Shown here piece by piece: positions 38,140-50,100 of a DNA stretch of 64,000 bases. A program made the translations under genes and the position numbers. The DNA is from Liolophura sinensis (taxonomy: Eukaryota > Mollusca > Polyplacophora > Chitonida > Chitonidae), in NCBI RefSeq assembly GCF_032854445.1, contig NC_088301.1, positions 30,242,402 to 30,306,401 on the forward strand, in the 5' to 3' direction. The stretch's first letter is position 1, and the number at the start of each line of letters is the position of its first letter. The notes beneath the pieces are model-generated. The model ran no database searches and was not told where the DNA came from. It was given only the letters and a program-made list of their open reading frames with translations.

Positions 38140-41100
38140 GCCTTTACTTTATGGTATATAAGTTATCTGTACAAGTAGGTGTTTTAATACAGGACATATT
38201 TCTGTGATGTGCCTAAACAGGTGAAAGCGAAATCAATACTTGTCCCTTTCCCCTGTACATTAAATTCACTGCCGTTTTGGTTAGGAATAGGAGTCTTGAG
38301 CAAAGTTAGCACATTTCTTGACTGATACACATACAAGATAGATGTGTAATTTTCGTTATATTTATTGGAAGTCAGTCTGGTTATCTGATACTGTCCATTG
38401 TGATCACTTCCTTGCACACCATTCTGGTTGTTGACTTCATCGTTCTTGCCCCTTTAAGAGATTTTCGGTGCCATGTTTATAGGCAGGTAGCCAGTGAACC
38501 CTGATATAGGGGTGATTGACGGGATCAGAGAAACCCTTCCTTAGTGCCTTTTTATGGCTTCTCTGGTAATAGTGTAATTATCAAATTCTTACCCATGTTC
38601 AACCCTTAAGTGATATTAAAAGTGCAAATGATTGATCTATATGCGGTAATTAAAGGACATTTAGATGGCTAATGAATTTAGGCTGTTGTTGGGACATTTG
38701 TTCATGTTTATGACAAGCAGGGCTTATAAGGCTCATGGGTAGACCTCAGTTACACCTAGCGTACACATGTCTGTGATAATCCACTAATACAACGCATTTA
38801 TTTGTTAAATTGGCTGTTCTTTTTTAACCTTGTTTTCAAGAATTGTTACATTCTACTGATTGTTATACAAATGAAAAGTTGTTGTAATCTTCATTTGGAT
38901 AATATTTGTTGTTTGGATTATATGTGCTAAACTGCAATACACTTGCACATTTCTAATACATCTAGAATTGAAAGGGAAGTGGGGGAACAGTTTCAAAAAT
39001 TTAGAACATTAACTACATGTAGCTGCTACGTGAGGTGATAAAAGTGGTTATTATGTTGTCCATGTAGCTGCTACATGAGGTGATGAAAGTGGTTATTATG
39101 TAGCTCCTGTAGCTGCTACATGAGGTGATAAAAGTGGTTATTATGTAGTCCATGTAGCTGCTACATGAGGTGATAAAAGTGGTTATTATGTAGTCCATGT
39201 AGCTGCTACATGAGGTGATAAAAGTGGTTATTATGTAGTCCAAGTAGCTGCTACATGAGGTGATGAAAGTGGTTATTATATAGTTCATGTAGCTGCTACA
39301 TGAGGTGATGAAAGCGGTTATTCTGTAGTCCATGTAGCTGCTACATGAGGTGATAAAAGTGGTTATTATGTAGTTCATGTAGTTGCTACATGAGGTGATA
39401 AAAGTGGTTATTATGTAGTCCATGTAGTTGCTACATGTGGTGATAAAAGTGGTTATTATGTAGTCCATGTAGCTGCTACATGAGGTGATAAAAGTGGTTA
39501 TTATGTAGTCCATGTAGCTGCTACATGAGGTGATGAAAGTGGTTATTATGTAGTCCATGTAGCTGCTACATGAGGTGATGAAAGTGGTTATTATGTAGTC
39601 CAAATACCTGCTACATGAGGTGATAAAAGTGGTTATTATGTAGTCCATGTAGCTGATACATGAGGTGATAAAGTGGTTTTTACGTAGGCCATGAGGTCTT
39701 CCTTAGCCATTCCAGCCACTTTATGTTTTTAGGCACATGTTGTTGGATAAGGATTTGCTTATCACAACATTTCTTTTAGTTTTTTACAATTGTTTTGTTT
39801 TTAACAAAATTCTTTAATTATGCGATCATTTTTGACCGTTTACAGTGAAAAGCGGAGCGGGTGCTATATTTTTAGCAGACTGATTCAGGCCAAACCAACT
39901 ATCAGGGTTTCCTAGAAGATTAGCGGGGCCTCCATGGATCAGTTGGTTAGCGGGCCTTGGGAAGGTCTGCAAGCAACCTGGGGATGGTTGTGGCTTTCCC
40001 CCCTTGAGTATGGTGTAAAACACTAACCAAATAAATAAATAAGCGAATAAAAGATTAGTCCTGACCATTGTGTCCAAATGTTTGAATCACCTACTGGGTG
40101 AGACGTGGCTTACAGAAGTGTGATGTGTGACATGACAAATGGCAGTGGTTCAGAGATAGACATGTAACCCATAATTTACTCAATGGTTACCTTTGTTGAT
40201 CAAAACATTCTCTCTACTGCTGAATGTTGTGATTAATTCTACATGCTCGCTGTGAGCCCAAGTCCAGATCTTTAGTCATTTGTGGGAAGATCTTCCAGCA
40301 TCCTACTCATAGTTATGGCTCTTGACAAAATAATTGAAATAACCTTTGATATATCGAAAACACCAGTCAGATAAATAAATGATAAAGTAAATTAGTTGAC
40401 TGAGCAAAATCTTTTGCACACTGATTATGAAAGGATCATTGCAACATCAGTGTGTATTTTCTTGGTTTATGCAAATTATTCATGCTTTTACATTATGTCT
40501 ATACTTAGTTGCTGTCCACATTGAAAGTGGGAGGGGCACACACAAATGCTGATGTTCTTCTCTCAGTCTGTAGGTCAGTCCCCTCTGTGTTGTGAAGACC
40601 ATATGTGAAAAGCAATTCTAGAGGAGGATATCACTTTCAAATCTGGCTAAGGACATTGACAGGGATAAGGGATTTTGTATGTGAACAGTCACTACATATG
40701 CTGTGTGTCTATGAGTATGCATGTTCAAACGTTTTATACAGATAAACACATTAATCTCTACAGATTAAGTGTAGTGTAACAGAATGGCCTGTACTGCAAA
40801 ATAATATTACCCCCTTAAGGGTTTTAGTGAGACGGTATTATACCACATGGCAAGCGTGGGTGTTGAGAGTTTGGAAACGTCATACACTTCTTAGCAGGAT
40901 GTATTAGTGTCTGTAGTTGGCAGTGTGCCACTAGATGCTGTATGGGCAAAGAACAAATAGGGTTAATGCTCACTAACAAATTTAATGTGTGTGGCTTTCA
41001 TTCAGTAATTCACAGGGTTAGATTAATTTATTTATTTGATTGGTGTTTTATGCCATACTCAAGAATATTTCACTTATATGATGGTGGTCAGCAGGGCCAG

Positions 41101-44100
41101 GGGAAACACATGACCATCCACAGGTTGCTGAGAGAGCCTCTCAGGTACAACCAGGGAGAAAGCCAGCATGAGCCAGATTTGAATTCACATTAACCACATT
41201 GGTCAGAGGCTTGTGAGTTATTGAGTAGTTAACCACTCAGCCCCAGAGGCCCCCCACATGATTAGAAAGTTCTGATGACAATATCTCCACATGTACGGCA
41301 CATTTATTTTTGTTTGTGTTTGTGTTCAGCATCTGGAGTGCACTTGCCTGAAAGGATGTCGGGGAAATTAACTTCAAGTTTTGTTTCAAGTCTTACTTCC
41401 TTCACGGAATTTGTAAAATTACGATAATGCACGAACGCCACTTCTCACTACTTTTTCTGCACAGCTAGAATGAAACTGTTTTTTTTCTGTTTTCAAGTGA
41501 GTGTAATGTATTGACATAACAATTGGTTAGGTCTTTAGATATATTTGATAATATGCAATATAATTAGTTTCAATGGGGGCCTTTGTGGCTCAGTTGGTTA
41601 GCACGCTAGCGCAGCGTAATGACCTAGGAGTCTCTCACCAATGCGGTCCCTGTGAGTTCAAGTCCAGCTCATGCTGGCTTCCTTTCCGGCCATAACTGGG
41701 AAGGTCTAGCAGCAACCTGCAGTTGGTCGTGGGTTTCCCCCGGGCTCTGCCTGGTTTCCACCCACCATAATGCTTGTTGCCGTCATATAAGTGAAATATT
41801 CCTGAGTACGGCGTAAAACACCAATCAAATAAATAAATAAATAAATTAGTTTCAGTGAGGGATGTCAGTACATTTAGCTGAAACTTATGCAGTGAATTAC
41901 TTGTCTCTGAAACATGTAATATGTGTTTCATTGAAGAAAAGTTTAGCATCAACTAGAAACCTGTTTTGCTTAAATAGTGGACTTAATGTTAACCAACTGT
42001 TTAAATAAATTTGTGTCTTGCCATGTGCAGTGTACAGGTGTGAAGTCATGGTGTACCATGTGTGTAGGATTTAGCGTGAAGATCAGACTGTACTGTAACA
42101 TGAAATTGATTCCAATCAAGGATTATAACCACTGTATTTTCCCTAAAGTTTGGAATGTAGAAATACATTTTCAGCAGCACATAAATACATTAAAATGACA
42201 TTTTTGATGCCAACACTTACGTTTTTCTGATAAGAAGTTAATCAAACTTCATGAAAAACTGGACTGGCCCTATAAGCTGGGTGAATCAGTCAGAATGCAT
42301 CACTTGTAAAATGATGACCTTACCGTAGTTAAATGTGTTGTCCACTCATTAACATATTTCAATATTCACCAATGCGGTTGCTCTGAGTTCAAGTCCAGCT
42401 CATGCTGGCTTCCTCTCTGACCGTAAGTGGGAAGGTCTGCCAGCAATCTGTGGATGGTCGTGGGTTTTCCCCGGACACTGCCCGGTTTCCTTCCACCGTA
42501 ATGCTGGCCGCCGTCGTATAAGTGAAATATTCTTGGGTACGGCGTAAAACATCAATCAAATAGATACATAAATAAATATTTCAATATTTGTTTATTACAG
42601 ACCCCACAAGCAGCTATGGCCCGCAGTGCATTGGTATCACTCCAAGGACTGGAAACTATGGAAACCAAGCTCAGCGCATCTGCACTGTCACTTCTAGAGT
42701 GGGCACCAATGGGATCAGTTTGGTGGCATCCAGTTTACAACAGCCCACCAGCCATTTGTTACAAACACACACTCCCACCCCCAGCGAAGTCTCCAGTATC
42801 CGATCCAGTCCTCGACACACTGCGCCCACTCCAGCCATGTCAGTCACATCAGAAAATGCCAGATTTTCTACACCTGGTGGCTTCAACAATGGTAGTGGGA
42901 CACAGAAAACTGCCTTTGTGGAGCCAGCACCAGTGCAGCAGAAAATGGAGTGGAACCCATACAAACCATTACCTGCCTTAAGCTCCATAACAAATGGTTC
43001 TGTGACAGGAAGTGAATACCTGAGTCTAACCACCCCAGGGAGTGCCACCTCTCACGGAACCACCTCGCTTTCGCCATACCTGCACCTTCCTGAGACTGTG
43101 TCCTCTCAGTCTGGATCCAGCATGGCTAGCCCTCGTCCATCGGCTCAGGTGAGAAAACGTGGCTTGTCGGTTTCCCCGCTATCTGCTGAGGGACTTGACA
43201 TATCCGCTATCATTCGTTCCTCTCCTAATATGTTGAGTCTAAACGGTTTCCTGGGTTCTCGAGGATCCTCCGCAAGTCTCTCCCCGCAAACTGGCCCAGG
43301 CACTGGCTGCTATGGACATCTCATGAGGAATGGATCCAGCAGTCCTTATTCTGGCTCCGGTTCATCAGGAAATCGCTTCCTCAACTTAACTCCTTTAAGC
43401 CCTAACACCCTGGTGAAAAGGGAGCAGGACTTTGATGCCTTCTCTGACTGTGCAAGCATGATACAGCTTGAGATGCAGGGCAACAGACAAGAATCCGGCT
43501 TCATGAGCAACCATATGGTGGCTCCAAAGGATCAGGTGCACCTACTGGAACAAGGATACCATGATCTGAACATGAATGTCAATCTCCACATGAACGTTAA
43601 CATCAATGGGAATCTCTTTGATCTTCCCGACAGTGGGATGGAGCAGGTCTCAGCCAACCCATCCAGCACATCAGTGTCCAGCACCCACTTCATGCGCCCT
43701 CCTCCATCCTATGCACAAGCTCTGGAACAGCAACATGGTCAGCAACGTCAACAACAACAACAACAACAGCAGCAGCATAAGTGTTATCTTCAGCAGCAAC
43801 ATCACCAGTATCATCCTCATCCACAGCAGCATCAGCAAGGTCATCCACATCTTCACCATTCCCAGCAGCAGGCCTCTCTGCACATGCAGCAGAACATCCT
43901 ACATCATGTACAACAACAACATCAACAACAACAACAGCAGGACCAGACTCAGAGTCAGCCTCTGCCTGTGTACAGCCCTGCCATGGCTCTCACGACCAGC
44001 AACATCAGCAACATCAGCAACACTCCAGCCATTCCTAATGACGAGACTGGAGAGGATGAGTCGGAGAGACAAGTGTGCAGGTGGATTGACTGTAACCAAG

Positions 44101-47100
44101 TATTCCCTGAGCAGGATGAACTTGTGCGGCACATTGAGAAATGTCACATTGATCAGCGGAAAGGAGAGGACTTCACCTGTTTCTGGTCAGGCTGTCCTCG
44201 TCGTTACAAACCTTTCAACGCTCGCTACAAGCTTCTCATCCACATGAGGGTGCACTCCGGTGAGAAACCCAATAAGTGTACGGTGAGTGAACTTCCATTC
44301 AACATATGCCTCACCTGCTACTGTTGTGGAGTGTAAATGTCTGTCACATTGTAGCTTATACACGGAGTGTGATTGGTGTTATATCAGTCATACATCCATA
44401 CATTGTCAGCTGGCAATTTTATATTGGTTGGATCTTTTGGGCTGTCAGAAAGTTCCCAGCCAAAAGGCAAAATAGGAGGAAAATCAGAACTTTTGTTCTT
44501 TCCTTAGCTTGGTGGGTATTGCCATAGCCTAGAATTTTTCACGTATATGACAGCAGTCAGTTTTCTGACCCAAATTTAAATGTATTCCCTACTTATTTAT
44601 GCAAAGGGAAGTTGCTTCCAACTGTGCAAGTTTTCATCAATTAAAGTGAACGAACAAGAACCATGCTGGTTGTCATACTCATTCTGAAGAGTTGTAACCT
44701 TCGATGGTTTCGATGAATGAAACCAAAGATGTCTTGAGTGATCTAACTACAAAGTGCACAACGAATGCTCAACCCACATTATCATTTATGCTCCAGTTTA
44801 CGCAGTAGTGTATGTAGAGGTTGCCATAGTTCAAGATGGTGAAAATGAAGTTCTGCATTGCACTACTAGCATACCACTGTGGCACCGTGACCAGCCCCAC
44901 ATCATTTCACCTTGGTTGATAATTCTAGGTACACTGTATATGAATTGTATGATATAACTTTTATATTAATAGTTCAGTATACTTCATTGATTGTTTCGGT
45001 GACTTTACTCAATGAAAGTTATAAGGTTTTTTAACTGTGCAAGTGTTGTTGGGTGTGACAAATGGTACAAATATCAAAATCGCCATAGCTAAGATTTCTT
45101 GGCTAAACATATACTTGTACATGTACCTTGCAATTAAAAATTAATGTAGGTATTTATTGATTTATTTGATTGGAGTTTTGCGCTGTACTGAACAGTATTT
45201 CTAGGGGACCACCAACAGGTTGCTGGGGACCATCCCACATACTGCTGGACAGGAAGTCTGTAATTATAAGTTAACTCTACTAACTATTAGGGGTCCATGC
45301 TATTACCCTAGTGGGACACTTTTTGAAATCGTTTAGATAATTATTATTATTCTTAGTCAACTCATAAAATTGCAATATTGCGAAAACTGGTAAAGCTAGA
45401 AAAACCAAACTTTGGAGTCTTAATAAGGAACATATGGAGCAACTTTGATGTTTTGTGTTGTTTCGCCAGTCACATGATTAAACAGCCATTTTGAATTTTA
45501 GTGATAAGTTTAAATAATCTTCTTCTCCAAAACGGCTAATCCATTTTAAAATCATAAACAATACACTATCTGGTGCCCCTTGGCGTCAGGATCACATTTC
45601 TACTAGAATTATTTTTTTACTTATTTTTTATAGTTTTCATGTTATGACAAATGAAAAATTGACAAAACCCTCCTGTTTAAATAACATGGGAACTTTGTGC
45701 TAAACTGCATGAAACCATATACTGCGGTTTATGGTGGAAGTGGACATCAGCTTTGCAACAATGTATTCTTTCTGTTTTTTTTTGCTCTGGGGCACCAACT
45801 TTGCAACAATGTGTTCTTTCTGTGTTTTGCTCTGGGGCACCAACTTTGCAACAATGTGTTCACTCTGTGTTTTGCTCTGGGGGCACCAACTTTGCAACAA
45901 TGTGCTCTTTCTGTCTTATGTCCTCAGCTATCAGCAGAAGATCAAAACCGCCTATTCTCTGTGCTAGTCCTTAGTTTTTGGCCAATTGTAAATGATGCCT
46001 GGCAGTCTAGGGTTTAAATCCAGTATGTTCCTTTCCGGGTTTTTTTTTTTTTTTTTTTTCGTGTTTTTTTCCAATTATCATGAACTTTATAGACATCAGG
46101 CTACCAGAAGTGGTAAGACTAATAGCATGGACCCCAGCAATGCTGTTGGATAACAGCTTTAATTTATCTTGACCCAATATTCTTTGAACATTCAGTTAAA
46201 TGTACTGTCAAGATGTACATGTATGAAAATTTATGCATGGTGTTGCTGTAATTCTTCAATGTATTCACATGTTTGCCATGTGTTTATTCAAGCATATTCT
46301 GAAGGCATTATACTGTGCTGGCTGATAAAATTATACTTTTTGTGAAGCCCATAAACTGGCCAATCCAACCAATGTAGTTGTATCTCTAATATCAAATAAA
46401 AAAATTTCATAAATTGCGCTGAAAATTGCTCTTTCATGTGCAAAAAGGTTGAGGAATTAAACTAATTTGCTGTTACAAAGTACATGTAAATGCATGTAAG
46501 TGTGTGATATGTTCACATTGTTATAGCAGACACACATGTAGACATGTTCAGTACATGTATGTGCATCATACTCAACTACATTAACCATTGAAGTCTCTCA
46601 CAGTTAGTAGTATTTAAGGTTTCAGCAATTTAATTGGTTTAAAAACAGGACAAAGAGCATGTACATGTAGTTTTATGTATTACAGTATATTCATATACAT
46701 GTACAGGTATGCTCAATTAGGAGTTGTATGTCCTATTAGTTTGGAATTGTTACAAGTACCATGTACATATTTAATCTGGCTCAGACATTTATAGTGTGTG
46801 TGTGTGGGGGGGGGGGGGGGGGGGTCTAGAGCCCACTTGTGCATGAATGTCAGTACTCTTAGTATCAAAACAAAGATGATTGCTCAAGCTAATCTCATAA
46901 TCCAATGGTTGACTGACTTCAGAGTCAAATGTCACATTAATTGTGAACACACAAGAGGTTTTGCTGGTAAATGTGGAATGATGTGTCCTCCATGCATGTT
47001 ATATGGCAATTGTGCTGTGTCTGCCCCTTATGGCTGTTCACATGCCCTCCAAATGACAAAGATTCTTCCTTTGAAGTCTAAACCCATCAACCCAAGCTGC

Positions 47101-50100
47101 TTCTCAAACATGACAACCACCTGTCTGATTTCGTGTAATTGTCCCATAAGCCACGTAACTTTATCAACCCAATTCTTTGTTCTTGGACACCTGGTGGCGA
47201 CCTTGAGTGACATCAGGTGACCTTGTAACACCTATAGGGTAATTACAAGGTAGTTTACAACTCTTGCATTGTTGATAATATCCTGCAGTATTACTCCATG
47301 AACATTATGGTATAACCCTTAGGTCTTTGGCACGAGAACCTACATGTAGCTGTACTAAGGTGCCTGGACTTACATGTAACACCATACATGTATGTTCAAG
47401 GGACAATAAAGTTTTACCTTTACCAATAAAGTCCTGATTTATGATGAAATATTTGTAGAAACGCACCGTTCATATTGACTCTTCAAAAGAAAAAAACACG
47501 TAGGACTCGTGTATGTGCCATGTGATTTGTCAAGTTCTGTGACCTAAAGGAAATGGCGTTTGTCATATCTTCACTTGACTAACCGATATGGCAAATGTCA
47601 CCACGTGAATGTGGCATGATTTTATGCTTGCATTTAGAAAACCCTTACTACTTGTAAGGCCTATACATATGCCTTGTTTTCACAACGGCTGTTGTAAGTA
47701 TGTGCATAATATGTGATATAAGATGCACAAGTCAGAGCATAACTCTTTACTAATTAGTTCTCATCAAGTATCTTTTATTCTTGTTAAAGTAGGGAAGTTC
47801 AAACCTAATGTTTTCATGTACCCTCATCTTGCATTGCCCCACCAACATGTCCTTCCGGTTGGTATACATGTAAGATGCATGAAATACATGAAAGGCTTAA
47901 GACCAAAGTTTTTGGTTTTCTCTTGTTTCAAATGTAAAGATTGATTTTGGATGAGAAATGTTATGGATTATTATTTTGCTGACACACAGAAGTTTACAAA
48001 AAGACACCCTGTGGATTTTAGACTGAATATATTTCCAAATATGATTGAGTGGCTGAGGGGGTTAGCACTCCAGCATGGCGCAATATCCCAGAAGGCTCCC
48101 ACCAATGCGGTTGCTGTCAGGTCGTACCTTGGAAGGTCTTCTGGCAACCTGCAGATGGTTGTGGTTTTCTCCCCCATGATGTTGGCCCCTGTTGTCTAAG
48201 TGAAATATTCTTGAGTACGGTGTAAAACCCCAATCAAATAAGTAAGTAAATAAAATATGACTAAAACTTAAGCCACAAGGTGGTGGGGATCACATGGTTA
48301 AAGCACTTTCAAGCTACCTGTATATGTAGCTGAGATGCACTTATTCAATCCCAGTCTTTGACAACTAATTTTCCAGACTCCTCTGCTTCCATCATTCTAC
48401 GGGCTTTGGTGACAAGAAGCAATTGTAGATACTCTCTTTTTATGGTCTTTCATTATAAAATTCTCCTTCATATTTCTTATCCCTATTTCACACATAAGGC
48501 AATTTTAGCAGTTCTCCATCCATACAACTGACTTCTATTGACTCAATGTATAAATAAGAAATTCCTTAATGTGGCATATACAATAACAGTGGAAGAAAAT
48601 ACTGTAATAGATTTTTAATGTGGCATAATTTTTGTGATAGCGTTTAGGCGAAGAAATGGTTAAAGGAAGTTTGACAACAGTGATAACAGGCTGAAAACAT
48701 CCTGTGTTTAAGTGAGGTCTTTATCCTTATTGCTCTCTTATAGAGAACTGTGTTGGTCACCTCCTACTGAAGGACTGCACGTCCATGACCTGATTTTTGA
48801 AATCTGTGTCATTTTTAGGTGCTGTGCACTGATTTATTTTAGCAGAAGGAGATAAGAGTGTCTTATAATAGCATATGTTCTGAGATGATCAGATGACTTG
48901 GGATTATTGTGGGCTTTACTTCAGTATTGACCTGACCTGTCTGTTTGTTAACGCTTGCGGTTCCGTCAACCATGTTACTATGTATAGAGCTACATGTTAC
49001 ACCTGTATCATGGGTGCATGAAAGTATAGGTGGCTATAATCCTCTAAACTGATTAGGAGATGTCATTTGGGAAGCTACAGTATGTTCATTATCTGAGATT
49101 ACACTTTCTGGATATATTGCACAGATCCTAGTTCTCAAAAGTTGCAAGTTTATCATAAAGCAGCTAGGGTTCAGAGTTAGAGTTGCCAGCTGACTGATTA
49201 AAAAAAAATTCCTTAAAACGAAAACCACCAAATTTGACAAGAGTACCTATTCCAAGACAGCGTTTCAGACCTTGAGCTATTTGTCAGGAAATGAAGAACA
49301 TCGGTCTCCAGCTCAGCCAGTAGGCATGTTGTTCACTTGGCAAGCTGGCTGGGGGTATAAATTTATAAAAATTCTCAGTGAGCTTTAACATGGACGTGAA
49401 AGTACTGAATGATAGTTACGACCAGACATGCACACCATCACAAGTTATGCCCCTTTGAGCATGTAGATCTTTTAGATCTCTTATCTATACAACATGGACC
49501 TTACCTGATATGACCTATAACCTTATCTAGAGATCATCAAAGTGGACAGAAACCAAATTTAAGTGGAATTCATTTTGACAGTACAACGAGAAGTGAATTC
49601 AGCCACTGAATCGGCAAGTTTAAAAAAAAAAAAAAATAATGACGTGGTGTATTTTAATTTGTATTCTAGAGTACGATGGCAATGTACGCCAATGACTAGA
49701 GCCGTTTGAAGAGCTCTCACCACTCATGTTCACAAGGCAAGCAAGGAGACATCATTTATTGAGGAGGATTTTATGCCTGTTTTTCTTCTCCAATGTGGAG
49801 AGTAGGTCAAATGAAACTTTGTCGTGCTGGCGAGTACATTTTTATATTTGCTCACCAGTCAATACTGTTTTTCGAATCCCGCCATTTCTGCATCTGTGGT
49901 TGTCCTAATGAAATTGCAGCAGAAATTTTTTATTCCTGCCGTAAAGTCAACCATTTTGCTGTTCTCTTAAGGTTTGTTTAATATTGGAGTGGTCTAACAG
50001 TTTTTGATATTATTGAGCAACCTGCGGATGGGTCCTAGGTTTCATCCCACCATAATTCTGGCAGAGACCATGTAAGTGAAATATTCTTGACTACGGTATA

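Noticed and set aside
42671-44247. Other + and - frames overlapping the main GLIS exon (for example 213 codons at 43606-44247)
   Set aside because: They are shadows in alternative frames, lengthened by CAA/CAG repeats. The GLIS frame has conserved motifs and matching splice phases.
46798-47220. 140-codon plus-strand frame starting with a Gly run
   Set aside because: The Gly residues come from the G19 homopolymer; the remainder has no recognisable domain.
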